In this document: positions 1 to 8,814 of the stretch, piece after piece
Numbering within the stretch: position 1 is the stretch's first letter
Layout: each line of letters begins with the position of its first letter
Origin: Eubacterium sp.
GTDB lineage: Bacteria; Bacillota; Clostridia; Lachnospirales; Lachnospiraceae
Length of the DNA: 32,921 nt
Direction: 5' to 3'
Assembly (NCBI GenBank): GCA_022767895.1
Contig: JALENH010000200.1
Coordinates: 1 to 32,921 of the forward strand
Translations under genes and position numbers: made by a program
Notes under the pieces: model-generated
The model's input: only the letters and a program-made list of their open reading frames with translations
What the model was told of the DNA's origin: nothing
The model's database searches: none

Positions 1-55
1 CTATCGCCATTTGAAATATATAGTAAGAAATGAATTGTAAGGAGGAAATAGATAT

Positions 56-3000
56 ATGAACAGTAATATTAAGAAAAGGAAAATACGCTTTTGGGCTTTT
101 TTAATGGCTCTTGTGCTGATGCTGCCGTGTACGCCGATTACAGTGGAGGCGAGAGTGTTGTCGGATGTCGAGACGAAGGCTCTTGCATCTGGCAATGAAC
201 TTTATGCGGATGATCAGTTTAGGCAAAGTGGAGACGGGCAATATTTACTGGAACCTTGTCCTTATGTAATATATTATCAATCGGATGGTTCAACTGAAAT
301 GCAAAAAGATCAGCTTACGTATTCTGGAGATTTGTATACTGTTCTTGACTATTGTGATATGCCAGAGGGTAAACGAGAATTCAATATAGATAATTTCAAA
401 TGTTGGAAAATTGAGGCGGTCGCAAAAACTGGAGCTCAGGTGGCAATGTTAAAATTGACGCCGGTTCAATATGTACAAAAGAACATTAAATATTATGTTG
501 ATGGAATGGAGAATAATGATACAGGAAATCCGGCCACCTATCGAGAGGGAGAAGGCCTGTCATCATTTAGTGAACCCACTCGAACAGGTTATAGCTTTGA
601 CGGCTGGTACACAAATGCAGGTTGTACTGGTACGAAAGAGGACAGTGAATCCAGCAAAAGCTGGACAGGTGATATTAATTTATACGGGAAGTTTACGCCG
701 AAGTCGTATAATATCAGCTATGATTTGGATGGAGGAACGAATGGGGCAGGGAATCCAATTACGTATACCTATGGAACTGGTGTGCCAAATCTGAAGGATG
801 CCAGTAAGACGGGATATACATTTAAGGGTTGGTACAAAGAATCTACCTTTGCAACGAAAGTAACAAGTATACCAGCAACCCAGACCGGTGATGTAAAGTT
901 GTATGCGAAGTTTGAGTTGGCAAGCTATAATATCACCTACGATCTGGACGGAGGAACCAATGGAACAGGGAATCCAAGTACGTATACCTATGGAACTGGT
1001 GTGGCAAGCTTTGCGGATGCCGAAAAAGAGGGCCATACATTCAAGGGTTGGTACAAGGAATCTACCTTTGCAACGAAAGTAACAAGTGTATCAGCAGATC
1101 AGACTGGTGATGTAACCTTGTATGCGAGATTTGAGAAAAATACTTATAATATCGCCTATGAACTGTATGAAGGAACGAATGGGGCAGGGAATCCAACAAG
1201 TTACACCTATGGAGATACGATTGCTGCCGATAGTCTATCGGATCCCAATAAAGTTGGTTATACATTCCATGGATGGTTTACTGAAGGTACCTTTAATACT
1301 CCGTTCAGTGGAATATCAGCGACTCAAACAGGTAATGTAACATTGCATGCGAAGTTTGAGGCGGCAAAATATGATATTAATTACGTACTGGGAGAAGGTG
1401 AAACCAATGCATTGACCAATCCTGCCCAATACACTTACGGAGAAGGTGTGACAAGCTTTGATAAAGCAAGTAAGACAGGTCATACATTTAAGGGGTGGTA
1501 CAAGGAATCTACCTTTGCAACAGAGGTAACAAGCATATCAGCAAGCCAGACCGGTGATGTAACCTTGTATGCCAAGTTTGAGGTGGCAAAATATGATATT
1601 AATTATGTGTTGGGAGAAGGAGCTACCAATGCGTCGGCCAATCCTGCCCAATATACCTACGGAGAAGGAGTATCAAGCTTTGCGGATGCTGAAAAAGAAG
1701 GTCATGCATTTAAGGGTTGGTACAAAGAATCTACCTTTGCAACGAAAGTGACAAGTATATCAGCAAACCAGACCGGTGATGTAACCTTGTATGCGAAATT
1801 TGAGGCAAAAACATATAATATTAATTACGTACTGGGAGAAGGTGCAACCAATGCATCGACCAATCCTGCCCAATACACCTACGGAGAAGGTGTGACAAGC
1901 TTTGATAAAGCAAGTAAGACAGGTCATACATTTAAGGGATGGTACAAGGAATCTACCTTTGCAACGGAGGTAACAAGCATATCAGCAAGCCAGACAGGTG
2001 ATGTAACCTTGTATGCGAAGTTTGAGGTGGTAAAATATGATATTAATTATGTGTTGGGAGAAGGAGCTACCAATGCGTCGGCCAATCCTGCCCAATATAC
2101 CTACGGAGAAGGAGTATCAAGTTTTGCAAATGCCGAAAAAGAGGGCCATACATTCAAGGGTTGGTATAAGGAATCTACCTTTGTAACGAAAGTGACAAGT
2201 ATATCAGCAACCCAGACCGGTGATGTAACCTTGTATGCGAAGTTTGAGGCGGCAAAATATGATATTCATTACGTACTGGGAGAAGGAGCCACCAATGCGT
2301 CGGCAAATCCTGCCCAATACACTTATGGAGAAGGTGTGGCAAGCTTTGATAAAGCAAGCAAGAAAGGTCATACATTCAAGGGTTGGTACAAGGAATCTAC
2401 CTTTGCAACGAAAGTGACAAGCATATCAGCAACCCAGACCGGTGATGTAACCTTGTATGCGAAGTTTGAGGTGGCAAAATATGATATTAATTATGTATTG
2501 GGAGAAGGAGCCACCAATGCGTCGACAAATCCTACCCAATATACCTACGGAGAAGGAGTATTAAGCTTTGCAAATGCCGAAAAAGAGGGTCATGCATTTA
2601 AGGGTTGGTACAAGGAAGCTAGCTTTGCAACGAAAGTGACAAGTATATCATCAACCCAGACCGGTGATGTAACCTTGTATGCGAAGTTTGAGGCGGCAAA
2701 ATATGATATTCATTACGTATTGGGAGAAGGGGGGACCAATGCGTCGACCAATCCTACCCAATACACCTATGGAGAAGGAGTATCAAGTTTTGCGAATGCC
2801 GAAAAAGAGGGTCATGCATTTAAGGGTTGGTACAAGGAATCTACCTTTGCAACGAAAGTAACAAGTATATCAGCAACCCAGACTGGTGCTGTAACCTTGT
2901 ATGCCAAGTTTGAGGTGGCAAAATATGATATTAATTACGTATTGGGAGAAGGGGGGACCAATGCGTCGGCAAATCCTGCCCAATATACCTACGGAGAAGG

Positions 3001-4231
3001 AGTATCAAGTTTTGCGGATGCCGAAAAAGAGGGTCATGCATTTAAGGGTTGGTACAAGGATGCTAGCTTTGCAACGAAAGTGACAAGTATTTCAGCAACC
3101 CAGACCGGTGACGTAACCTTGTATGCGAAGTTTGAGGCAAATAAGCATAATATCACCTACGAACTGGATGGAGGAACCAACGGAGCGGGGAATCCGGATA
3201 CGTATACCTATGGAATCGGTGTGCCAAATCTGGCGGATGCCAGTAAGACCGGATATGCATTCGAAGGATGGTATGAGGACGAACACTTTACAGGAAGTGC
3301 AGTGACAAGTATATCCACCACTCGTGATGAGAATGTAACGTTGTATGCAAAGTTTAGCGTGGCAAGCTATGACATCACCTATGAGCTGAACGGAGGAACC
3401 AATGGAGAGGGGAATCCGACAAAATATACTTATGGAGTGGGCGTATCAAGCTTTGCGGATGCCGATAAGGAAGGTTATTCATTCGAGGGCTGGTATAGTG
3501 ATTCTAATTTTGCAACAAAAGTAACAGGTATATCAGCAACCCAGACCGGGAATGTGACTTTGTATGCAAAGTTTGAGGCAAACAGTTATGGAATTACCTA
3601 CGAGTTAGATGGCGGAATCAATGCGAAGGAAAATCCGGAGAGCTATACTTACGGAATCGGCGTAACACGTTTTGCGGATGCCAGTAAGGAAGGTTATGCA
3701 TTCTTGGGCTGGTATAGTGATGCAGATTTTACGACACCGATAACAAGTATATCAGAGCGTCAGATTGGAAAGGTTACGCTATATGCCAAGTATGCCAAAA
3801 AGTATGCGATTACCTATGAACTGGATGGGGGAACCAACGCTAAGGAAAACCCAGAGAGCTATGTGATGGGAACAGGCGTGCCAAGTTTTGCCGATGCAAG
3901 CAAGGAAGGATATACCTTTGATGGCTGGTACAGCGATTCCACCTTCACAACAAAGGTGACCGGTATATCAGCAACCCAGACAGGAGATATTACGCTATAT
4001 GCGAAGTTTACTGTCAAGGAAGAAGTAGAAGAAGAGGAAGATGAACAGGAAACAGATGATTTGACTTCGGATGAGCCGAAAGCAAACAAAACAAAACGTG
4101 ATACAAAGGGTGATGAGCCGGAAACCGGTGATAACAGTCCTATTACATTTTGTTTCTTGATTCTTATATTTAGTGGACTGGCAATCCTTTTCATTAGAAG
4201 GTATACAGTAAGAATGAAAGAGAGAAACTAG
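56..4231 (+). CDS. InlB B-repeat (Listeria-Bacteroides repeat) surface protein with sorting signal
   Basis: Predicted 1391-residue wall-attached surface protein. Seen: a basic start followed by a hydrophobic stretch at about residues 12-30 (signal peptide), a unique region to about residue 145, then 16 tandem repeats of about 74 residues. The repeats carry the InlB B-repeat signature (GY/GH-x-F-x-GWY near the middle, NPxxYTYG, LYAKF at the end). After them comes an acidic stretch, then PETGD, a hydrophobic segment and a basic tail (RRYTVRMKERN). This is a sortase-type signal with Pro where Leu is usual in LPxTG. AAGGAGG lies at 40-46, ten bases before the ATG. Repeats of this family occur in adhesins and internalin-like proteins; no ligand can be named here. 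No operon partner is visible. The next gene lies 178 bases away, past a hairpin. Confidence 0.9.
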   Translation: MNSNIKKRKIRFWAFLMALVLMLPCTPITVEARVLSDVETKALASGNELYADDQFRQSGDGQYLLEPCPYVIYYQSDGSTEMQKDQLTYSGDLYTVLDYCDMPEGKREFNIDNFKCWKIEAVAKTGAQVAMLKLTPVQYVQKNIKYYVDGMENNDTGNPATYREGEGLSSFSEPTRTGYSFDGWYTNAGCTGTKEDSESSKSWTGDINLYGKFTPKSYNISYDLDGGTNGAGNPITYTYGTGVPNLKDASKTGYTFKGWYKESTFATKVTSIPATQTGDVKLYAKFELASYNITYDLDGGTNGTGNPSTYTYGTGVASFADAEKEGHTFKGWYKESTFATKVTSVSADQTGDVTLYARFEKNTYNIAYELYEGTNGAGNPTSYTYGDTIAADSLSDPNKVGYTFHGWFTEGTFNTPFSGISATQTGNVTLHAKFEAAKYDINYVLGEGETNALTNPAQYTYGEGVTSFDKASKTGHTFKGWYKESTFATEVTSISASQTGDVTLYAKFEVAKYDINYVLGEGATNASANPAQYTYGEGVSSFADAEKEGHAFKGWYKESTFATKVTSISANQTGDVTLYAKFEAKTYNINYVLGEGATNASTNPAQYTYGEGVTSFDKASKTGHTFKGWYKESTFATEVTSISASQTGDVTLYAKFEVVKYDINYVLGEGATNASANPAQYTYGEGVSSFANAEKEGHTFKGWYKESTFVTKVTSISATQTGDVTLYAKFEAAKYDIHYVLGEGATNASANPAQYTYGEGVASFDKASKKGHTFKGWYKESTFATKVTSISATQTGDVTLYAKFEVAKYDINYVLGEGATNASTNPTQYTYGEGVLSFANAEKEGHAFKGWYKEASFATKVTSISSTQTGDVTLYAKFEAAKYDIHYVLGEGGTNASTNPTQYTYGEGVSSFANAEKEGHAFKGWYKESTFATKVTSISATQTGAVTLYAKFEVAKYDINYVLGEGGTNASANPAQYTYGEGVSSFADAEKEGHAFKGWYKDASFATKVTSISATQTGDVTLYAKFEANKHNITYELDGGTNGAGNPDTYTYGIGVPNLADASKTGYAFEGWYEDEHFTGSAVTSISTTRDENVTLYAKFSVASYDITYELNGGTNGEGNPTKYTYGVGVSSFADADKEGYSFEGWYSDSNFATKVTGISATQTGNVTLYAKFEANSYGITYELDGGINAKENPESYTYGIGVTRFADASKEGYAFLGWYSDADFTTPITSISERQIGKVTLYAKYAKKYAITYELDGGTNAKENPESYVMGTGVPSFADASKEGYTFDGWYSDSTFTTKVTGISATQTGDITLYAKFTVKEEVEEEEDEQETDDLTSDEPKANKTKRDTKGDEPETGDNSPITFCFLILIFSGLAILFIRRYTVRMKERN
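491..4012 (+). repeat. 16 tandem coding repeats of about 222 bp
   Basis: Units of about 222 bases encode the InlB-type repeats of the surface protein. Units 5-12 (1379-3154, exactly 8 x 222 bases) share an NYVLGEG or HYVLGEG start and are nearly identical in DNA, so they are recent duplications. Units 1-4 and 13-16 start with forms such as TYELDGG and are more diverged, as expected if arrays grow from the middle. Confidence 0.9.
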
Positions 4232-4273
4232 ACTTTTGACAGTTGAATATCAAAAACTATAGTGCCACATTCA

Positions 4274-4313
4274 CTGGGAAAATGATACCCATGCAAGGGA
4301 ATCATTTTCCCAG
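4274..4313 (+). terminator. 13-bp perfect hairpin, possible terminator of the surface gene
   Basis: Arms CTGGGAAAATGAT (4274-4286) and ATCATTTTCCCAG (4301-4313) are perfectly complementary around a 14-base loop. The sequence that follows is T-rich but has no clean T run, so termination is plausible rather than certain. Loop bases 4291-4297 (ATGCAAG) also complement 4315-4321 (CTTGCAT), which would make an H-type pseudoknot. Confidence 0.5.
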
Positions 4314-4377
4314 TCTTGCATTTCCTTCCATATTTTGATAAACTGTAAAATTGAGAATAGGACTAACTATATTATTA

Positions 4378-4394
4378 TGCGCCGCCAAGGCGCA
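4378..4394 (+). promoter_or_regulatory. Small GC hairpin just upstream of the asnS ribosome binding site
   Basis: TGCGCC (4378-4383) and GGCGCA (4389-4394) form a 6-bp stem with the loop GCCAA. It ends about 7 bases before the Shine-Dalgarno-like AGGAA (4401-4405) of asnS. It has no T run and is too small for a T-box. It could tune translation or mRNA stability; no function is shown. Confidence 0.3.
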
Positions 4395-4409
4395 GAAACG
4401 AGGAATGAT

Positions 4410-5801
4410 ATGGAATTAACAAGTATACGCAATTTATTTCGTGAAAAGGAGAAGTACCTTGACCAGACCGTAACTGTTGGTGGATGGCTCCGCAGTGTCA
4501 GGGATTCCAAAACTTTTGGTTTTTTGGTAGTTAATGATGGAACTTTTTTTGAACCCCTGCAGGTGGTGTACGCCGACAAGCTGGAGAACTTTGCAGCAAT
4601 TTCTAAGCTCAATGTGGGAGCGGCAGTGATTGTGACCGGCAAACTGGTGGCAACGCCCAATGCTAAACAGCCTTTTGAGATTCAGGCAGATGAAGTGGTG
4701 GTGGAAGGAGAGTCTGCACCGGATTATCCGCTACAGAAAAAACGCCACTCTTTTGAATATCTTCGGACGATTTCCCATTTGCGTCCGCGGACCAATACGT
4801 TCCAGGCGGTGTTCCGTGTGCGTTCCCTGATTGCTTATGCCATTCATAAATTTTTTCAGGAGCGGGAATTTGTCTATGTGCATACACCGCTGATTACCGG
4901 AAGTGACTGCGAGGGAGCCGGTGAGATGTTCCGTGTTACGACGCTGGATATGGACAATCCTCCAAAGATCGAAGATGGTAAAACGGATTTTTCCAAGGAC
5001 TTTTTCGGAAAAGAGACCAACCTGACCGTCAGCGGACAGCTCAATGGCGAGACCTATGCCATGGCATTTAAGAATATTTATACTTTTGGGCCGACATTCC
5101 GGGCAGAGAATTCTAATACGACCCGCCATGCGGCAGAATTCTGGATGATTGAGCCGGAGATTGCCTTTGCGGATTTGCAGGATGATATGATGCTGGCGGA
5201 GAGTATGTTGAAATATGTAATCCGCTATGTGCTGGACAATGCCCCGGAGGAGATGAAATTCTTTAACCAGTTTGTGGATAAAGGATTGATTGAGCGTCTG
5301 GAAGGTGTTGTGAATGCAGACTTTGGTCATGTGACTTATACCGAGGCCATTGAGATGCTGGAGAAGCATAACGACAAATTTGAATATAAGGTAAGCTGGG
5401 GCTGTGATTTGCAGACCGAGCACGAACGATATTTGACCGAGGAGATTTTCAAACGTCCGGTCTTTGTGACAGATTATCCGAAGGAGATTAAAGCCTTTTA
5501 TATGAAGATGAACGAGGATGGCAAGACCGTGGCAGCCATGGACTGTCTGGTACCTGGTATCGGTGAAATAATTGGAGGAAGCCAGCGAGAGGATGATTAT
5601 GACAAGCTGGTGACAAGAATGAAAGAATGCGGACTGGATGAGAAGGACTACGAATTTTATCTGGATCTGCGTAAATATGGTACGGCCCGCCATGCCGGAT
5701 TTGGTCTCGGCTTCGAGCGCTGTGTAATGTATCTCACGGGAATGCAGAATATCCGTGATGTCATTCCGTTCCCGCGTACTGTTAATAATTGTGAATTATA
5801 A
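4410..5801 (+). CDS. asnS: Asparagine--tRNA ligase (AsnRS)
   Basis: Charges tRNA-Asn with asparagine in the cytoplasm; class IIb aminoacyl-tRNA synthetase. The 463-residue product has the usual family length. An N-terminal OB-fold anticodon-binding domain ([19 protein letters not shown]) is followed by the catalytic core, with motif 2 around [21 protein letters not shown] and motif 3 [15 protein letters not shown] near the C terminus. I chose the ATG at 4410, preceded by AGGAA at 4401-4405. An in-frame extension back to 4335 adds 25 residues unlike the family. It precedes asnA by 24 bases, so asparagine synthesis and charging are probably co-transcribed. No T-box is seen in the leader. Confidence 0.95.
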   Translation: MELTSIRNLFREKEKYLDQTVTVGGWLRSVRDSKTFGFLVVNDGTFFEPLQVVYADKLENFAAISKLNVGAAVIVTGKLVATPNAKQPFEIQADEVVVEGESAPDYPLQKKRHSFEYLRTISHLRPRTNTFQAVFRVRSLIAYAIHKFFQEREFVYVHTPLITGSDCEGAGEMFRVTTLDMDNPPKIEDGKTDFSKDFFGKETNLTVSGQLNGETYAMAFKNIYTFGPTFRAENSNTTRHAAEFWMIEPEIAFADLQDDMMLAESMLKYVIRYVLDNAPEEMKFFNQFVDKGLIERLEGVVNADFGHVTYTEAIEMLEKHNDKFEYKVSWGCDLQTEHERYLTEEIFKRPVFVTDYPKEIKAFYMKMNEDGKTVAAMDCLVPGIGEIIGGSQREDDYDKLVTRMKECGLDEKDYEFYLDLRKYGTARHAGFGLGFERCVMYLTGMQNIRDVIPFPRTVNNCEL

Positions 5802-5825
5802 ATTTTTTCATAGGAGGACAGCATC

Positions 5826-6833
5826 ATGAATTTAGTAATTCCAGAAGGCTATCAGTCCGCTCTCGATATCCGGGAGACAGAGGTAGCTATCAAAATGGTA
5901 AAAGACTTTTTTGAAAAGGCATTGGCAGCCAATTTGAATCTGACCCGTGTCTCGGCACCACTTTTTGTGTCACCGGAATCCGGGTTGAATGACAACTTAA
6001 ATGGCGTAGAACGTCCGGTGGATTTTGATATCCTGGAGCAGAACGGGCGGGTGGCAGAAATCGTTCATTCACTGGCAAAGTGGAAACGTCACGCTTTGGG
6101 ACGCTATGGCTTTTCTCATGGTGAGGGTCTCTATACGGATATGAATGCGATTCGCAGAGATGAGGAAACGGATAATGTCCATTCCCTGTTTGTTGACCAG
6201 TGGGATTGGGAGCGCATTATCGACAAGGACGAGAGAAATACAGATACGTTAAAGGATATTGTTTCCAAAGTGTATCAGGCTCTGCAGGAGACAGAGGACT
6301 ATATGGCGATGAAGTACAACTACATTGAAAAATCCCTGCCTCAGCAGCTTACTTTTGTAACGACCCAGGAACTGGAGGATCAATATCCGGACAAGACGCC
6401 GAAGGAACGTGAGTATGCGGCCGTGAAAGAACACGGAGCTATTTTCCTTATGCAGATTGGTGACAAGTTAGCTTCCGGGGAACCTCATGACGGACGTGCA
6501 CCGGATTATGATGACTGGTCTTTGAATGGTGATATCATTGTTTATTACCCGGTTTTGGACATGGCTTTTGAGATTTCCTCCATGGGAATCCGTGTGGATG
6601 AAAAGGCATTGAAGGAACAGCTTGTAAAGGCCGGCTGCCCGGAGAGAGAAAATCTTCCGTTCCAGAAAGAGATTCTGGAGAAAAAGCTGCCTTATACCAT
6701 TGGCGGCGGTATTGGCCAGTCCCGGATTTGTATGTTCTTTTTGAAAAAGGCACATATTGGTGAGGTACAGGCTTCTATCTGGCCGGAGGATGTATTGGAA
6801 GAAGCAGAGAAGAAAGGACTTAATATTTTATAA
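5826..6833 (+). CDS. asnA: Aspartate--ammonia ligase (AsnA-type asparagine synthetase)
   Basis: Makes asparagine from aspartate, ammonia and ATP through an aspartyl-adenylate. The fold is related to class II aminoacyl-tRNA synthetases. The 335-residue length is normal for AsnA. The start (MNLVIPEGYQSALDIRETE), the early VSAPLFV and GLNDNLNGVERPV segments, and the late GGGIGQSRICMF motif-3-like segment are characteristic. AGGAGG (5812-5817) precedes the ATG. Its position directly after asnS supports an asparagine supply-and-charging operon. Its stop overlaps the next start (TAATG), indicating translational coupling to the dehydrogenase gene. Confidence 0.95.
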   Translation: MNLVIPEGYQSALDIRETEVAIKMVKDFFEKALAANLNLTRVSAPLFVSPESGLNDNLNGVERPVDFDILEQNGRVAEIVHSLAKWKRHALGRYGFSHGEGLYTDMNAIRRDEETDNVHSLFVDQWDWERIIDKDERNTDTLKDIVSKVYQALQETEDYMAMKYNYIEKSLPQQLTFVTTQELEDQYPDKTPKEREYAAVKEHGAIFLMQIGDKLASGEPHDGRAPDYDDWSLNGDIIVYYPVLDMAFEISSMGIRVDEKALKEQLVKAGCPERENLPFQKEILEKKLPYTIGGGIGQSRICMFFLKKAHIGEVQASIWPEDVLEEAEKKGLNIL

Positions 6834-8002
6834 TGGATAATTTTGCATTTTATTCACCCACTTATTTTGATTTTGGAAAAGATACGGAATATCATGTGGC
6901 AGAATTGATTCAGAAGTATGGCGGGACGAAAGTGTTGCTGCATTATGGCGGAGGTTCTATTAAAAAAAGCGGTCTCTATGACCGGGTAACGGATACTCTG
7001 AAAAAAGCTGGTCTGGCCTTTTGTGAACTGGGCGGCGTAAAGCCAAATCCCAGGAGCGGTCTGGTGAGAGAGGGAATCCGGCTGTGTCAGCAGGAGAACG
7101 TAGATTTCATTCTGGCTGTAGGCGGAGGAAGTACCATAGATTCTGCTAAGGCAATTGCAGCAGGAAGTCTGTACGATGGAGATTTTATGGACTTTTATCG
7201 GGGAAAAGCAAAAATTCAGAAAGCGTTGCCCATTGGCACCATTCTGACCATTGCTGCAGCAGGAAGTGAAGGTTCCCCCAATACGGTGATTACAGATGAA
7301 GAAACTATGGTGAAAAAGGGGACAAAAAGCGATTTGCTCCGCCCCAAATTTTCCATTTTGAATCCGGCTCTTACCTGTACACTGCCACCTTATCAGACGG
7401 CAGCAGGAGCGACGGATATTATGATTCACGTGTGTGAGAGATATTTTTCCAATACGGAAGAAGTAGAGATTACAGACCGTCTCTGTGAGGCGATTCTTAA
7501 AACGATTATTTATGAAGCACCCCGGGTTATTGAAAATCCGGAGCATTATGAGGCAAGGGCCAACATTATGTGGGCCGGCATGCTGGCACACAATAATGTC
7601 TGTGGTGTGGGGCGTGTTCAGGATTGGGCAAGCCACCACATTGAACATGAACTTTCGGCTCTTTATGATGTGAACCATGGAGCCGGGCTGGCGGTGATTG
7701 CACCGTTATGGATGCGCTATGTGAGTAAGATGAATCCACACAAGTTTATTTTGTTTGCTACCCGTGTGTGGGATGTCCCGATGGATGAAAGCCATCCGGA
7801 GGATGTAATTTTGAAAGGAATCGAGGCTTTCGAGGCATTTTTAAAGAAGATTGGAATGCCATCTTCTTTTGCGGAAATTGGTGCCAGGGAAGAAGATATC
7901 GAGAAAATGACAGATAAACTGCTGAATGGACGGGAGACAGAGGGCAATTATGTGAAACTGACGCGGGATGATGTGATTGCCATTTACCGAAGTGCGCTGT
8001 AA
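6833..8002 (+). CDS. Iron-containing alcohol dehydrogenase (butanol dehydrogenase-like)
   Basis: Group III metal-dependent alcohol/aldehyde oxidoreductase of 389 residues, probably reducing aldehydes with NADPH or NADH. Seen: the nucleotide-binding GGGS segments (LHYGGGSIKKSG and LAVGGGSTIDSAKA), metal-ligand candidates in DIMIH, and the later histidine-rich SHHIEHELSALYDVNHGAGL. These match the Asp/His ligand pattern of Fe-ADHs. Overall it resembles the YqhD/BdhA branch rather than bifunctional AdhE, because no aldehyde dehydrogenase domain is present. The start codon overlaps the asnA stop. The physiological substrate and any link to asparagine metabolism are unknown; co-transcription may be incidental. 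Confidence 0.88.
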   Translation: MDNFAFYSPTYFDFGKDTEYHVAELIQKYGGTKVLLHYGGGSIKKSGLYDRVTDTLKKAGLAFCELGGVKPNPRSGLVREGIRLCQQENVDFILAVGGGSTIDSAKAIAAGSLYDGDFMDFYRGKAKIQKALPIGTILTIAAAGSEGSPNTVITDEETMVKKGTKSDLLRPKFSILNPALTCTLPPYQTAAGATDIMIHVCERYFSNTEEVEITDRLCEAILKTIIYEAPRVIENPEHYEARANIMWAGMLAHNNVCGVGRVQDWASHHIEHELSALYDVNHGAGLAVIAPLWMRYVSKMNPHKFILFATRVWDVPMDESHPEDVILKGIEAFEAFLKKIGMPSSFAEIGAREEDIEKMTDKLLNGRETEGNYVKLTRDDVIAIYRSAL

Positions 8003-8025
8003 AAGTATCCGAAATGGAGGAAATT

Positions 8026-8814
8026 ATGGATCAGAGAGAATTTCTACGCCAGATGGAAGAGTTGGTTGATTATGGAAGGACAAAGGAGAATCAGCTGACC
8101 AAATCGGAGATTGCCGATTATTGCAGTGATCTAGATTTGTCGAAGGAGCAGTTGGAATTAGTGTATGCCTACCTGAGAGAACACCAGATTCAGGTGGAGG
8201 GATATCGCAGCCCGTCAGAGACAGAAACTGCGGATTCAAATGAGACCAACGATAAAGAAAACCAGAAAGCATCGGGTGATTCGAAATATTTACGCCTGTA
8301 CCGGAAGGAACTGAGACAGCTGGAACAATATGACGAAGAAGCCATTGAACTTCTGTTTGACCGTCTTCGCCGTGGGGAACAGGAAGTGGTGCCTGCTGTG
8401 ATTGAAGCCCATCTGAACCGTGTTGTGACCCTGGCGGGGAAATATCGCGGACGCGGTGTGCCGCTGGAGGATTTGATTCAGGAGGGAAACCTGGAACTTA
8501 CCACCTGTGTGGCCATGCTCTGTGGCAACCAGGAAGTGCTAGACTGTAAAAAGGCCATTGACCATGCTGTCAGAAGCCGTCTGATTGAACTGGTGGACGA
8601 AGAACTGTCCGGCAGTGACAGTATCAGCATGGTGCTTGCCCGGGTGAATCTGCTGTTGGAAGCCACCCGGACGCTGGCAGAAGAATATGGCAGAATTGCC
8701 ACCATTGAAGAATTATCCGAATTTACCCATATGGATATCGAAGAAATCAATATGTATGTGGATTTGTCCCGAAATGAAATCGAATTGGGAAAAGGTGAAA
8801 ATAGTGGAAAATAG
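8026..8814 (+). CDS. Degenerate sigma-70-like protein lacking region 4
   Basis: A 262-residue protein related to primary sigma factors but incomplete. Residues 1-60 resemble sigma region 1.1 (LVDYGRTKENQLTKSEIADY ... LELVYAYLREHQI). From about residue 85 it follows regions 1.2-2.2, including HLNRVVTLAGKYRGRGVPLE and DLIQEGNLEL, the usual core-binding segment. The aromatic promoter-melting region 2.3 and most of the -10-reading region 2.4 are absent. A region-3-like stretch (EEYGRIATIEELSEFTHMDI) follows and the protein ends without a -35-reading region 4. GGAGG at 8016-8020 fits the ATG at 8026 better than the ATG at 8014. It overlaps mutY by 11 bases. It could bind RNA polymerase core without directing promoters; its function is not established. 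Confidence 0.75.
   Translation: MDQREFLRQMEELVDYGRTKENQLTKSEIADYCSDLDLSKEQLELVYAYLREHQIQVEGYRSPSETETADSNETNDKENQKASGDSKYLRLYRKELRQLEQYDEEAIELLFDRLRRGEQEVVPAVIEAHLNRVVTLAGKYRGRGVPLEDLIQEGNLELTTCVAMLCGNQEVLDCKKAIDHAVRSRLIELVDEELSGSDSISMVLARVNLLLEATRTLAEEYGRIATIEELSEFTHMDIEEINMYVDLSRNEIELGKGENSGK

Noticed and set aside
1379-3154. Regular repeats that might be a CRISPR array
   Set aside because: The period is 222 bases, the units stay in frame and encode an InlB-type repeat, and there are no unique spacers.
471-3305. Short plus-frame and minus-frame open reading frames inside the repeat gene
   Set aside because: They recur at the 222-base period in other frames and have no ribosome sites; they are shadows of the repeat.
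4335-4374. A sigma-A promoter directly before asnS
   Set aside because: TTGAGA (4351) and TATATT (4368) are only 11 bases apart, and no other pair has usable spacing.
4232-4409. T-box riboswitch ahead of asnS
   Set aside because: No AGGGTGG-type T-box sequence, specifier loop or antiterminator is visible; only a hairpin and a small GC stem are present.
4731-5693. A 320-codon open frame antisense to asnS
   Set aside because: asnS is certain by motifs. The antisense frame has no domain, no ribosome site and matches codon-bias shadowing, as do similar antisense frames within nrdD (10366-11133), leuC (13589-14539) and the sensor kinase (19018-19719).
8014-8025. Upstream ATG starts for the sigma-like, dut and FKBP genes
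   Set aside because: In each case (8014, 12786, 16225) the ATG lies directly before a GGAGG that is correctly spaced for the next ATG, so the first is part of the ribosome site region.
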